Assembly: GCF_029541745.1 (NCBI RefSeq)
Contig: NZ_CP089746.1
Coordinates: 7,635,559 to 7,699,558 of the forward strand
DNA: 64,000 bases
Source of the DNA: Streptomyces sp. LX-29
GTDB lineage: Bacteria > Actinomycetota > Actinomycetes > Streptomycetales > Streptomycetaceae
Direction: 5' to 3'
The notes below the pieces were generated by a model. The model was not told the DNA's origin, searched no databases, and saw only the letters and a program-made list of their open reading frames with translations. Position 1 is the stretch's first letter. The number at the start of each line of letters is the position of its first letter. Shown here one piece after another: positions 41,204 through 50,542 of this stretch. The position numbers were made by a program, and so were the translations under genes.

Positions 41204-41274
41204 GGAAGTCAGTCCCTTCAGCCGTGGGGTGTCCGGCGTGGCCCGAACGGGCCAGACCGGGGCGGCGGGGTGGT

Positions 41275-42102
41275 TCAGCCCTTGACGGCGCCCTCGTCGA
41301 CGCCCTTGAAGAAGTACCGCTGGAGACAGACGAACATCACGACGAGCGGGGCGACCGCGATGATCGTGCCGGCCGCGACCAGTCGCGGGTTGTTGGCGAA
41401 GGTGCCGTGCAGATAGTTCAGCCCGACGGTCAGGGTGAACTTGTCGGAGTCGGAGAGCACGATCAGGGGCCACAGGAAGTCGTCCCAGGCGCCCATGAAG
41501 GCGAAGACGGCGACGACCGCGAGGGTCCCCTTCACGGACGGCAGCGCGACACGGGTGAAGCGCTGCCAGACGTTGGCGCCGTCGATCACGGCCGCCTCTT
41601 CGAGCTCGTACGGCACGTTGGAGAACGCGTTCCGCATCAGCATCACGTTGAGCGCGCTCACCGCGCCGGGCAGCACCACCGCGATGAGGGTGTTGTTGAG
41701 CTCCAGCTCCCGCATGGTGGTGAACTGGGCGATGATGATGGACTCCAAGGGGACCAGCAGTGCCATCACGAAGGCCAGCGTGGCGGCCCCGCGGCCGCGG
41801 AAGCGCAGCCGGGCCAGCGCGTAGCCGGCCATGGCGGCGCCGACGCAGTTGGTGACCACGTTGGCCAGCGCGACCTTCAGCGAGTTCAGCGCGTAGTCCC
41901 AGACCGGAATGGTGTCGGCGACCCTGCGGTAGTTGTCGAGGGTCGGCTCCTCGGGGAGGAAGCGCGGCGGCGAGGTGTAGATGTCCTCCGTGCCGCCCTT
42001 CAGCGAGGTGGACAGCTGCCACACGAACGGCCCGACGGTGATCGCCAGGACGAGCAGCAGCAGGACGTAGCGCAGCGCCTTCTCCCAGCCGGAGGTCCGC
42101 AT
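41275..42102 (-). CDS. carbohydrate ABC transporter permease (MalG type)
   Basis: 275 residues, six membrane spans (YVLLLLVLAITVGPFVW, LAFVMALLVPLESIII, LVAAGTIIAVAPLVVMFVC). The EAA loop ELEEAAVIDGANVWQRFTRVAL contacts the ATPase. Overlaps the upstream permease stop by one base (TGATG). GGGAGG precedes the ATG. Part of the sugar importer for this locus; no ATPase gene is linked, so a shared MsiK-type ATPase is expected. Confidence 0.88.
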   Translation of the reverse strand: MRTSGWEKALRYVLLLLVLAITVGPFVWQLSTSLKGGTEDIYTSPPRFLPEEPTLDNYRRVADTIPVWDYALNSLKVALANVVTNCVGAAMAGYALARLRFRGRGAATLAFVMALLVPLESIIIAQFTTMRELELNNTLIAVVLPGAVSALNVMLMRNAFSNVPYELEEAAVIDGANVWQRFTRVALPSVKGTLAVVAVFAFMGAWDDFLWPLIVLSDSDKFTLTVGLNYLHGTFANNPRLVAAGTIIAVAPLVVMFVCLQRYFFKGVDEGAVKG

Positions 42103-43118
42103 CAGTGCCTCCCTCCCCGGTCGGACCGGCCTTTCCGGTGGTTCGGGTCGCCCCGGTCGTCCCGGTCGGTGCGCAGCACCAGCAGCATCAGCAGCAGCGC
42201 GATGGCGAAGACGACCAGCGAGATCGCGGAGGCGTAGCCCACCCGGCCGTTGAGCCCGGTGCCCACCCGGTGCACCAGCATCACCAGCGTGGTGTCCTCG
42301 CCCGCCGGTCCGCCGCTCGGCCCGGCCAGCAGGTAGACCTCGGCGAAGACCTTGAAGGCGGCGACGGAGGAGAGCGCGCCGACCAGCACCATGGTGGAGC
42401 GCACGGACGGCACGGTGACGCTGAGGAAGCGACGGAAGGCCCCCGCGCCGTCGACCGCGGCCGCCTCGTGCAGCTCGCGCGGCACGTTCGACAGCGCGGC
42501 CAGATAGATGATCATGTAGTAGCCCAGCCCCTTCCACACCGTCAGGGCCATCGCGCTGAACAGCAGCAGCCACTGGTCGCCGAGGAACTCCACCGGGCCC
42601 GCGCCGAGGAACTCGAGCATGGCGTTGACCAGCCCCCGGTCGTCCAGCATCCAGCCCCAGATCAGCGAGACCACGACGAGCGAGGCGACGACCGGGGTGT
42701 AGAAGGCGGACCGGAAGAACGCGACGCCGGGGATCTGCTTGTGCACCAGCAGCGCGAGCAGCAGCGGCAGCAGCACGGTGCAGGGCACGACCAGGGCCAC
42801 GTACAGCAGGCTGTTGCGCAGGCCCACCCAGAACTGCTCGTCGTCCAGCATGGTGCGGAAGTTCTCCAGCCCCACCCAGTCCCCGTCGGTCAGCGTCCGC
42901 TTGTCGGTGAACGCCGTGGAGACCGTGGTGAGGAACGGATAGAGGCTGAAGGCGGTCACGACCACCAGGCCGGGCAGCAGGAGCAGCCAGGGGCTGCCGG
43001 CCCAGTGGGTGCGTACGGCTCGGCGGCGCGGCGGCCGGTCGCCCGGCCGGGGCGCGGCGGGGCGCTCCGCGGGGTCCTCGGCGGCCGGTCGGGTGGGCGC
43101 GGTGGCGGGGCGGCCCAT
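42102..43118 (-). CDS. carbohydrate ABC transporter permease (MalF type)
   Basis: 338 residues. An N-terminal Pro/Arg-rich tail of about 50 residues, then six spans (SPWLLLLPGLVVVTAFSLYP, LLYVALVVPCTVLLPLLLAL, VVASLVVVSLIWGWML, GYASAISLVVFAIALLLML). EAA loop ELHEAAAVDGAGAFRRFLSVTV. One-base stop/start overlap with the binding-protein gene and with the next permease, so all three are co-translated. Confidence 0.88.
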   Translation of the reverse strand: MGRPATAPTRPAAEDPAERPAAPRPGDRPPRRRAVRTHWAGSPWLLLLPGLVVVTAFSLYPFLTTVSTAFTDKRTLTDGDWVGLENFRTMLDDEQFWVGLRNSLLYVALVVPCTVLLPLLLALLVHKQIPGVAFFRSAFYTPVVASLVVVSLIWGWMLDDRGLVNAMLEFLGAGPVEFLGDQWLLLFSAMALTVWKGLGYYMIIYLAALSNVPRELHEAAAVDGAGAFRRFLSVTVPSVRSTMVLVGALSSVAAFKVFAEVYLLAGPSGGPAGEDTTLVMLVHRVGTGLNGRVGYASAISLVVFAIALLLMLLVLRTDRDDRGDPNHRKGRSDRGGRH

Positions 43119-44413
43119 CAGCCCTGCCGCAGCAGCTTGTTGCTCTGCTCGACGGCGTCGTCCAGCGCGTCCTGGGGCGACTTCCTGCCCTGGAGCGCCT
43201 TGGCCACCTCGTTCTGGAGCACGGTCTTCATCTCGTCGCTCATGACGACGGGGGTGTAGTTGACGGCCCCCTTCAGCATCCGGGCCGCGGCGACCCGGAC
43301 CCGGCTCTCGTCGCTGCCGTCGTCCCTGGACCAGTACGCCTGCTCCAGCGATCCCCTGGTGCTGGGGAAGATCGCGACCTCGTGGGCGAAGGACTCCTGG
43401 TTCTCCTTGTCGGTGATGAAGTGCGCGAAGGCGACGGCCGCCGCCTTGTGCTCGCTCTGCTCGTTGACCGCGAGGCCCATCACGTACATGTTGGGCTTGC
43501 CGGTGTTGTTGGGCGCGTCGGTGATGCCCAGGTTCTCGTAGAGGCTCGGCGCGTCCCGCTTGAAGGTCTCCAGGTCGTGGGCGCTGCCCGGATTCATGGC
43601 GACCTTCTGCTCCAGGAACCGCTGACCCGCCTTCTCCGGGGTCATCGTCAGCGCCTGCGAATCCAACCCGCCGTTGTCGTACAGCTCCTTGTACTTCGTC
43701 AGCAGCTCGACGCCCTTGGGCTCGTTGTAGGTGAACTCGGTCGCGTCGGCATCGGTCAGCCTGACGCCGTAGCGGCCGAAGTCCTCGACGGTGGGGGTGC
43801 CCGCCAGGGTGGCGACCTTGCCGTCCGATGACTTCGCCATGGCGTTGGCGTGCGCGAAGAGTTCGTTGAAGCTCTTCGGGGGCTTCTCCGGATCCAGCCC
43901 CGCCTTCCGGAAGAGCGCCTTGTTGTAGAAGAGCGGGCCGGTGTTCAGATACCAGGGGAAGGCATAGGTGCCGTCCAGGCCGGGAAGCGCATTCCCCCGC
44001 CACGCCTCCGGGGTGTACTCGCCCTTGAACCTGGCGCTCGCCTCGGACTTGTCCAGATTCATCAGCAGACCGGCCTTGGCCAGTGGATACGCCAGGTCGG
44101 GGGAGACGTTGACGACATCGGGCAGATCACCCGCACCGGCGTCCGCGCTGAGCTTCTCCGCGTAGTTCTCGGCCGGCTGGTCCAGCCACGTGACCTCGAC
44201 GTCCGGGTACCGGTCCTCGAACTCCTCGATCAGCTTGTTGAAATAGTCCTTGAAGTTCGCCCGCAGGTTCCAGGTCTGGAAGCTGATCTCGCCCTCGATC
44301 CGGCCGTTCGCGCTGCTTCCACCCCCGCCGTCACCCGATCCGCAACCGGTCAGCAGCAGTGCCGACAGGGCGAGCGGCACGGTGGTGGCGATGGCTCTAC
44401 GGGAGAGAGGCAT
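43118..44413 (-). CDS. sugar ABC transporter substrate-binding lipoprotein
   Basis: 431 residues from the ATG at 44413, preceded by AAGGAG. Lipoprotein signal with lipobox LLLTGC, then a Gly-rich linker. Solute-binding fold of the extracellular family 1 (EISFQTWNLRANFKDYFNKL, LPDVVNVSPDLAYPLAKAGL, YAFPWYLNTGPLFYNKALFR). By context it should bind N-glycan-derived manno-oligosaccharide. First gene of the operon, transcribed away from a LacI regulator across two operator-like sites. Confidence 0.88.
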   Translation of the reverse strand: MPLSRRAIATTVPLALSALLLTGCGSGDGGGGSSANGRIEGEISFQTWNLRANFKDYFNKLIEEFEDRYPDVEVTWLDQPAENYAEKLSADAGAGDLPDVVNVSPDLAYPLAKAGLLMNLDKSEASARFKGEYTPEAWRGNALPGLDGTYAFPWYLNTGPLFYNKALFRKAGLDPEKPPKSFNELFAHANAMAKSSDGKVATLAGTPTVEDFGRYGVRLTDADATEFTYNEPKGVELLTKYKELYDNGGLDSQALTMTPEKAGQRFLEQKVAMNPGSAHDLETFKRDAPSLYENLGITDAPNNTGKPNMYVMGLAVNEQSEHKAAAVAFAHFITDKENQESFAHEVAIFPSTRGSLEQAYWSRDDGSDESRVRVAAARMLKGAVNYTPVVMSDEMKTVLQNEVAKALQGRKSPQDALDDAVEQSNKLLRQG

Positions 44414-44500
44414 GGCGGGCGATCTCCTTCGGTCGGGCCGGGAGGCTGCGTCAAGAAGCTGCACCCGTACGGTGGTTCGAGTCAAGACTTCCGCAACGAA

Positions 44501-44538
44501 CTAATGCGCTTTAGTCTGTTGGTACTCAAGCGCTTTAG
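44501..44538. promoter_or_regulatory. two LacI-type operators in the glycan-operon promoter
   Basis: CTAATGCGCTTTAG (44501-44514) and CTCAAGCGCTTTAG (44525-44538) share the GCGCTTTAG half and are near-palindromic. Their centres are 24 bp apart. Situated between the binding-protein start (44413) and the LacI start (44619). Confidence 0.7.
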
Positions 44539-44618
44539 CTGAACTCCGCTCCCCACCGGGCGGACGGCTCGGGCGCGGGATGCTGATCTGTGTGTCGCAC
44601 GGCTCCAGGAGGACCTCG

Positions 44619-45662
44619 ATGCGCCGGACCCCGGCCCGACGCCCCACCATGAAGGACATCGCGCGCCGCGCCGGCGTGTCGGAGAGCGCGGTCTCCTTCG
44701 CCCTGAACGATCGGCCCGGTGTCTCACCGGCCACCCGCGACCGGGTGCGGCGCGTCGCCGAACAGCTGGGCTGGCAGCCCAGCACCGCCGCCCGCGCGCT
44801 CTCCGGTGAGGGCTCGGCCACGGTCGGGCTGGTGCTGGCCCGACCCGCCTCCACCCTCGGCGTGGAGTCGTTCTTCCTGCAACTGGTCTCCGGCGTGCAG
44901 GAGGCGCTCTCGCCGCGCCGACTCGGGCTGCTCTTCCAGGTGGTGCCGGACCTCGACGCCGAGTGCGCCACCTACCGCCGCTGGTGGGCCGAACACCGCG
45001 TGGACGGGCTGCTGGTGGTCGACCCCCGCGCCGCCGACCCACGCCCGGAGCTGCTCACCGCGCTCGGCCTGCCGGCCGTGGTGATCGGCACCCTGCCCGC
45101 ACCGCTCGCCGACCGGCCGGCGATCTCCAACATCTGGGCGGACGACACCGGCGCCATGGCCTCGATCGTCGACCACCTCCACGAGCTGGGGCACCGCCGT
45201 ATCGTCCACATCGCCGGGCTGCCCGACCTCGCCCACACCCGCGACCGCGTCGACTCGCTGCGCGCGGAGGCCGCGCGCCGCGGGCTCGCCGACGTCTGCT
45301 CGGTGCCCACCGACTACTCCGACGCGCAGGGCGCGGCCGCCACCCGCCGGGTGCTGGCGCAGGACCGGCCACCCACCGCCCTCGTCTACGACAACGACGT
45401 GATGGCCGTGGCCGGGCTCGCCGTCGCCGCGGAGCTCGGCCTCGCGGTCCCCGCCGACGTGTCCATCGTGGCCTGGGACGACTCGGTGCTGTGCCGCAGC
45501 ACCCACCCCTCGCTCACCGCCCTGGTCCGCGACACCGCCACCTACGGGCGGCACGCCGCCGAGCAGCTGATCGCGCTGCTCGACGGCGGGCCGGCGGTCT
45601 GCGTCCAGGACGAGCTGCCGCGACTGGCGCCGCGCGCCAGCACGGCTCCGCCGCCGGCCTGA
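44619..45662 (+). CDS. LacI-family regulator of the N-glycan operon
   Basis: 347 residues from the ATG at 44619 (AGGAGG 8 nt upstream). HTH and hinge: TMKDIARRAGVSESAVSFAL, PSTAARALSGEG. Effector domain: GLLFQVVPDLDAECATYRRW, DGLLVVDPRAADPRPELLTA, DNDVMAVAGLAVAAELGLAV and VPADVSIVAWDDSVLCRSTH. Divergent from the sugar transporter, with paired operators between, so it most likely represses the importer and glycosidases until a mannose-containing ligand appears. Confidence 0.87.
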   Translation: MRRTPARRPTMKDIARRAGVSESAVSFALNDRPGVSPATRDRVRRVAEQLGWQPSTAARALSGEGSATVGLVLARPASTLGVESFFLQLVSGVQEALSPRRLGLLFQVVPDLDAECATYRRWWAEHRVDGLLVVDPRAADPRPELLTALGLPAVVIGTLPAPLADRPAISNIWADDTGAMASIVDHLHELGHRRIVHIAGLPDLAHTRDRVDSLRAEAARRGLADVCSVPTDYSDAQGAAATRRVLAQDRPPTALVYDNDVMAVAGLAVAAELGLAVPADVSIVAWDDSVLCRSTHPSLTALVRDTATYGRHAAEQLIALLDGGPAVCVQDELPRLAPRASTAPPPA

Positions 45663-45706
45663 GTCGAGGCCGGCGGCGGAGCCGGAGGGCGAGCCGTGTG
45701 ACGGGT

Positions 45707-45725
45707 CCCGGGCCGCCTGCCCGGG
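45707..45725. terminator. hairpin between convergent LacI and egtD
   Basis: CCCGGGC, loop CGCCT, GCCCGGG in the 71-bp gap between the LacI stop and the egtD stop; suitable as a bidirectional terminator. Confidence 0.55.
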
Positions 45726-45733
45726 GCCGCGCC

Positions 45734-46696
45734 CTACGCCGGCACCGCCAGCGACAGCGCGAAACGGCCCTCGCGGTCCGTCCACCACTGGCGCAGCGCC
45801 AGCCCGGCGGCGGCCAGCTCGGTCCGCACGCTCTCCTGCCGGAACTTCGCGGAGACCTCGGTGCGCAGCTCCTCCCCGGCGGAGAAGTGCACCGCGAGAT
45901 CCATCGAGGGGAACTTGACGGTGAGCGCCGCGCGGGCGCGCAGCCGCATCTCGATCCACTCCTGCGCGGGGTCCCAGACGGCGACGTGGTCGAAGTCGGC
46001 GGGGTCGAAGTCGGCGCCCAGTTCGCGGTTGAGGACGGCCAGGACGTTCTTGTTGAACTCCGCGGTGACCCCCTGGGCGTCGTCGTAGGCCGCCACCAGC
46101 GTCGCCTCGTCCTTGACCAGGTCGGTGCCGAGGAGCAGCGCGTCACCGGGCTCCAGCAGATCGGCCACGGCGGTGAGGAAACGGTTCCGCTCCGGGGGCA
46201 GCAGATTGCCGATGGTGCTGCCCAGGAACGCCAGCAGCCGCGGGCCCGGTGTGTCCGGCAGCTCCAGCCCCTCCTGGAAGTCGGCGACCAGGGCGTGCAC
46301 ATGCAGGGTCGGATGCTCGGCCAGCAGCCCCTCGCCCGCCTGCCGCAGGGCGCTGTCGCTGACGTCCACCGGGACGTACGAGTGGAGCTGTGGCAGGGCG
46401 CGCAGCAGATAGCGGGTCTTCTCCGAGGAGCCGGAGCCCAGCTCGATGAGGGTGCGGGCGGCGGTGGTCGCGGCGATGTCGGGGGCCCGCTCGATGAGGA
46501 TCTCCCGCTCCGCCCGCGTCGGGTAGTACTCGGGGAGCTCGGTGATCCGGTCGAACAGCTCGCTGCCGCGCGCGTCGTAGAACCACTTGGGCGGCAGCTG
46601 CTTGGAGGTGCGGGTCAGGCCGTCGGCCACGTCGGCGCGCAGCGCGGCGGACGTGGTGTCGACCGGGAGGGTGCGAGTCAGACTGAACGGGCTCAC
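45734..46696 (-). CDS. egtD: L-histidine N-alpha-methyltransferase
   Basis: 320 residues from the GTG at 46696, which overlaps the egtC stop (GTGA). Trimethylates histidine to hercynine, the first committed step of ergothioneine synthesis. Motifs: KQLPPKWFYDARGSELFDRI, ELPEYYPTRAEREIL, LIELGSGSSEKTRYLL (SAM site), FLGSTIGNLLP and YDDAQGVTAEFNKNVL. Fourth and last gene of the egtABCD set here. Confidence 0.93.
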   Translation of the reverse strand: MSPFSLTRTLPVDTTSAALRADVADGLTRTSKQLPPKWFYDARGSELFDRITELPEYYPTRAEREILIERAPDIAATTAARTLIELGSGSSEKTRYLLRALPQLHSYVPVDVSDSALRQAGEGLLAEHPTLHVHALVADFQEGLELPDTPGPRLLAFLGSTIGNLLPPERNRFLTAVADLLEPGDALLLGTDLVKDEATLVAAYDDAQGVTAEFNKNVLAVLNRELGADFDPADFDHVAVWDPAQEWIEMRLRARAALTVKFPSMDLAVHFSAGEELRTEVSAKFRQESVRTELAAAGLALRQWWTDREGRFALSLAVPA

Positions 46697-47448
46697 GCGG
46701 AGGGCTCCTTGAGCGGGGTACGGAGTACGTCGGTGCGGGTGGCGCTGAGCAGGGTGTGGTCGGGGACCTCCGTCCAGAGCGGATCGTCGTCGTACGGCTC
46801 GGAGGCGACGACGACGGACCGGCCCGGCTCGGCGCGGTACCAGAGCGTGTCGCCCCACGCGGTGGCGGCGATGGTCTCGCCGTCGGTGAGCAGCAGGTTC
46901 AGCCGGGAGTCGGGCGCGGCCGCCGCGATCTCCCGGGTGGTCTCGGCCAGCGCCTCGGGCGCCGGGTAGCCGTCCCGGAGCCGGTGCAGCAGCAGCGCCC
47001 ACACCAGCGCGGAGTCGCAGCGCGCCTCCAGCAGGAGCAGTTCGCCGGCCGGGAGCCCGGCGGCGAGTCGGGACAGCGAGTGCGGCCAGCCGCGGATCGC
47101 CCCGTTATGGCTGAACAGCCAGTCGTCCCCGGCGAACGGTGCCGCGGCCGCCTCCCCGTCGGCGCTCGCCTCGGTGGCGTCCCGTACGGCACCGAGCAGC
47201 GCGCGCGTGCGCACCACCCGGGCCAGGTCCGCGAACGAGGCGTCGGCCCACATCGGCCCGGCCCGGCGGTAGCGCGCGGGCCGCGGGTCGCCCGGGGCGT
47301 ACCAGCCGACGCCGAACCCGTCGGCGTTGACCGTCCCGTGCACCTGTCGACGGGGCGCCCACGCCTGCCGGTAGAGCGAGTGCGGCGGACGCACCAGGAC
47401 CTCGCCGATCGCCACGTCCGGCCCCAGGTACGCCAGGTGTCGGCACAT
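46693..47448 (-). CDS. egtC: gamma-glutamyl-hercynylcysteine sulfoxide hydrolase
   Basis: 251 residues, class II glutamine-amidotransferase fold. The catalytic Cys is residue 2 (MCRHLAYLG). Other conserved parts: ADGFGVGWYAPGD, DWLFSHNGAIRGWP, EARCDSALVWALLLHRL and VVVASEPYDDDPLW. It removes the glutamate from the EgtB product. 123 bp separate it from egtB, so a weak internal promoter is possible. Confidence 0.92.
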   Translation of the reverse strand: MCRHLAYLGPDVAIGEVLVRPPHSLYRQAWAPRRQVHGTVNADGFGVGWYAPGDPRPARYRRAGPMWADASFADLARVVRTRALLGAVRDATEASADGEAAAAPFAGDDWLFSHNGAIRGWPHSLSRLAAGLPAGELLLLEARCDSALVWALLLHRLRDGYPAPEALAETTREIAAAAPDSRLNLLLTDGETIAATAWGDTLWYRAEPGRSVVVASEPYDDDPLWTEVPDHTLLSATRTDVLRTPLKEPSA

Positions 47449-47571
47449 CAGTCCGTCCTCCCTCGCGCGGCGTCCACGCGGTGCCCCGACGGGCTCGGCC
47501 CGGTGAGGGCGGACCGTCGGGCCTCCGGGCGTCGCGGTCGGGCCGCGGCGCCCCTCGACGGGGTGTGGGCG

Positions 47572-48951
47572 TCAGGCATCGCGGGCCTCCCGTTCCGCGT
47601 CCCGCGCGGTGCGGAAGCCGGAGAAGATCTGCCGCCGGATGGGCAGGTCCCAGTTGCGGAAGGTGCCGCGGCAGGCGACCGAGTCCACGGCGAAGGAACC
47701 GCCGCGCAGCACCTTGTAGGTGCCGCCGAAGAAGACCTCGGAGTACTCGCGGTAGGGGAAGGCGGCGAAGCCGGGGTAGGGCAGGAAGTCGCTGGCCGTC
47801 CACTCCCACACGTCGCCGATCAGCTGTCGCACGCCCAGCGGCGAGGCGCCGCGCGGATAGCTGCCCACGGGGGCGGGCTGGAGATGGCGTTGGCCCAGGT
47901 TGGCGAGGTCGGGGGTGGGGTCGGCGTCGCCCCACGGATAGCGCCGGGAGCGGTCGGCGTCCGGGTCGTGCCGGGCGGCCTTCTCCCATTCCGCCTCGGT
48001 GGGCAGCCGGCGCCCGGCCCAGCGGGCGTAGGCGTCGGCCTCGAACCAGCTCACGTGCAGCACCGGTTCGGCCGGCGGCACCGGCTCGGTCACCCCGAAG
48101 CGGCGGCGCAGCCACTGGTCGCCCTCGCGGCGCCAGAACAGCGGCGCGTGCAGCCCGTGCTCGCGGATGTGGGCCCAGCCCTCGGCGGTCCACCACCGCT
48201 CCCGCTCGTAGCCGCCGTCCTCGATGAACCGCTGGTAGGCGGCGTTGCTGACCGGCACCGTGTCGATGTGGAAGCCCGGCACCTCGACGCGGTGCGCGGG
48301 GCGCTCGTTGTCCAGCGCCCAGGGCTCGGCGGAGGTGCCCATGGTGAAGGGGCCGCCGGGGACGAAGACCTCGGCGGGCAGCGCGGCGTCGACGGGCCCC
48401 GGCGGCGGGGGCGCGTGCAGGACGGCCGGGCCGCGCCGCAGCTGGTGGGTGATGAGCATGGTCTCGTCGTGCTGCTGCTCATGCTGGGCGATCATGCCGA
48501 AGGCGAAGCCCGCGTCGACCAGCGGATCGCCGTGCAGCGCGGCGCGCTCCAACACGTCCAGGACCCGGCCGCGCACCTCGCCGACGTAGCGGTGCGCCTC
48601 GTCGGGCGGCAGCAGGGGCAGCGAGGGGCGCGTGGCGCGGGGATGCTCGAAGGCGTCGTAGACCGAGTCGATCTCCGGGCGCAGCGCCTCCCGGCCGCCG
48701 ACGGCGCGCAGCAGCCACTGCTCCTCCTGGTTGCCGATGTGGGCGAGGTCCCAGACCAGAGGAGACATCAGGGGGGAGTGCTGGGCGGTGAGATCGCGTT
48801 CGTCGACGCAGAGGGTGAGGGCGCGGGTGCGCTCGCGGGCGGTGCGCAGCGCGCGCTCGGCCCGCTCCCGTATGGCATCCGGATCGAGCGGTGCGGAGCC
48901 CTCGTGGGCCGCGGGCGTCTGGTGGGGGGTGGCGGCCTCGGGCGCGGTCAT
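47572..48951 (-). CDS. egtB: ergothioneine sulfoxide synthase
   Basis: 459 residues from the ATG at 48951, with GGAG upstream; overlaps the egtA stop (ATGA). N-terminal DinB-like domain with the non-haem iron motif HEQQHDE (HxxxHxE) at about residue 156-162, and LVWDLAHIGNQEEQWLL. C-terminal formylglycine-generating-enzyme-like domain (GGPFTMGTS, RLPTEAEWEKAARH, GDVWEWTASDF, VLRGGSFAVDSVACRGTFRN). Joins hercynine with gamma-glutamylcysteine using O2. Confidence 0.93.
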   Translation of the reverse strand: MTAPEAATPHQTPAAHEGSAPLDPDAIRERAERALRTARERTRALTLCVDERDLTAQHSPLMSPLVWDLAHIGNQEEQWLLRAVGGREALRPEIDSVYDAFEHPRATRPSLPLLPPDEAHRYVGEVRGRVLDVLERAALHGDPLVDAGFAFGMIAQHEQQHDETMLITHQLRRGPAVLHAPPPPGPVDAALPAEVFVPGGPFTMGTSAEPWALDNERPAHRVEVPGFHIDTVPVSNAAYQRFIEDGGYERERWWTAEGWAHIREHGLHAPLFWRREGDQWLRRRFGVTEPVPPAEPVLHVSWFEADAYARWAGRRLPTEAEWEKAARHDPDADRSRRYPWGDADPTPDLANLGQRHLQPAPVGSYPRGASPLGVRQLIGDVWEWTASDFLPYPGFAAFPYREYSEVFFGGTYKVLRGGSFAVDSVACRGTFRNWDLPIRRQIFSGFRTARDAEREARDA

Positions 48952-50252
48952 GGCCGGCGCTCCTTCCCAGTGGGGGCGGCCCCGGCGACGGGGGCCGTCA
49001 GATCGTCGGCCGGACATCGGCCACGGGCGACGTAGCGGTCGGTGAAGTCGGCGACGGCGGTGAGGATCCGGTCCGAGGCGCCGATGCGCGGCAGGGCCTC
49101 CAGGGCGGTGGCGAAGCAGCTGACGGCGGCGGCGTGCAGCTCGGGGTCGGTCAGGGCGTGCCGGGCGGCGTTGCGCCAGAGGGCGTTGCGCGGTGCCGGC
49201 GCGCCGCCGGCGGTCTCCGCCAGCGGCTTGACCACGCGGTAGACGGTCTCGGCCGCCTCGGGGTCGTCGAAGAGCGCGGCGGTGACGGCGAGCGGGACGA
49301 TCCAGCCGTCCTGGCCCGACTGTGCGTCGATCATGCGCAGTTCGAGGTGTCCGCGCGGTCGGACCGGGGGGAAGAGGGTGGTGATGTGGTAGTCGAGATC
49401 CTCGATGTCCGGTGGCCGGGGCCGTCCGCGCCGCACCCACTGACGGAACGTCAATCCGTCGGCCAGCGGCCACGGTCCGTGGTCGGAGCGGATGAACATC
49501 ACCGGCGCGTCCAGTACATACGCCGACCAGGCGGCGCGCGGATCGGCGCCGTCGGGCGGGGCGAGCGTGCGACCGGGGTCCATGGCGGCCCAGACGGCCT
49601 GCCGGGTCGAGCGGTAGCCGGTGGGAACCCCCTGCGCGAGGGGGGAGTTGGCGAACGCTGCGGTCAGCACCGCGCCCAACAGATGGGCCAGCCGCCAGCG
49701 CCGCCCCACCCCCAGCGGCCCCGGCTCGGCGTGGCCGGCGTCCACGCAGACCTGTACCGAGGCCGTGCAGCACATCATGGAGCGCCCGGCCGTTCCGAAG
49801 CGGTCGAAGTACCGCTCCATCGAGGCGTAGCGGTGGTCGGTGAGCACCCGGCGCGGCGGGTGCCAGGGGTTGTGGCCGTGGCCGGCGATGCCGAGCCCCA
49901 CGCGGGCCAGCAGATCGCGCACCAGGGCCAGATCCGCGGAGGTGTCCGCCACACAGGCGGTGAGCGAGGCGCAGGGGCGGGAGCTGAGCTCCAGCTGGCC
50001 GCCGGGTTCGAAGGTGAGCGCGGAGCGCAGCGGCAGTTCGCGCAGCGCGGCCACCGCGGCGTGGAGCCGGGCGGGGGCGACGGGAGTCGCCGGGTCGCGC
50101 AGGTCGTGCATGAGCCATTCCAGCTCGATGCCGATGAATCGGGGTGGTCCGGTCTTGAAGCAGATGCCGCGCACATGGGCCTCCATGTCGGCCTCGGCGG
50201 GCGAGATCCCGCCCGTCCGCATCGCGGCGCGCATCGCCTTGTCCTCGGGCAC
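48948..50252 (-). CDS. egtA: glutamate-cysteine ligase, ergothioneine type
   Basis: 434 residues from the GTG at 50252; the ATG at 50258 abuts the GGAG sequence and is less likely. Makes gamma-glutamylcysteine for EgtB. Visible: RFIGIELEWLMHDLRDPATP, LTFEPGGQLELSSRPCASLT, GHGHNPWHPPRRVL, RSMMCCTASVQVCVDAGH and RGHLELRMIDAQSGQDGW. First gene of the cluster. No PLP lyase (egtE) gene lies in this window. Confidence 0.92.
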   Translation of the reverse strand: MPEDKAMRAAMRTGGISPAEADMEAHVRGICFKTGPPRFIGIELEWLMHDLRDPATPVAPARLHAAVAALRELPLRSALTFEPGGQLELSSRPCASLTACVADTSADLALVRDLLARVGLGIAGHGHNPWHPPRRVLTDHRYASMERYFDRFGTAGRSMMCCTASVQVCVDAGHAEPGPLGVGRRWRLAHLLGAVLTAAFANSPLAQGVPTGYRSTRQAVWAAMDPGRTLAPPDGADPRAAWSAYVLDAPVMFIRSDHGPWPLADGLTFRQWVRRGRPRPPDIEDLDYHITTLFPPVRPRGHLELRMIDAQSGQDGWIVPLAVTAALFDDPEAAETVYRVVKPLAETAGGAPAPRNALWRNAARHALTDPELHAAAVSCFATALEALPRIGASDRILTAVADFTDRYVARGRCPADDLTAPVAGAAPTGKERRP

Positions 50253-50542
50253 AGCCATCTCCTGTCCCGTCCCGGTGATCGGCCCGCGGGGTGCGAGCCG
50301 GTATGCCGTCCTCCACCTAAACGTGCCATGGTCGCCGGGCTCAAGAGTGCCTACAGAGTTACACAAGAGTTCACGAGGCGCAGGGCGAGACAGCAGTCAC
50401 ACGTGCACCCTGGGTGACCGGCGGCGCCCCGGACGCTTCCGCGCACTCCGACGCGCCTGTTCCCCGGAGGCCGACCGACCGCTTAGTATGCCGCGCGGTG
50501 CGGCAACGCGCGCCACGAGGACCGCTTGTGGGAGGCCGTCTG

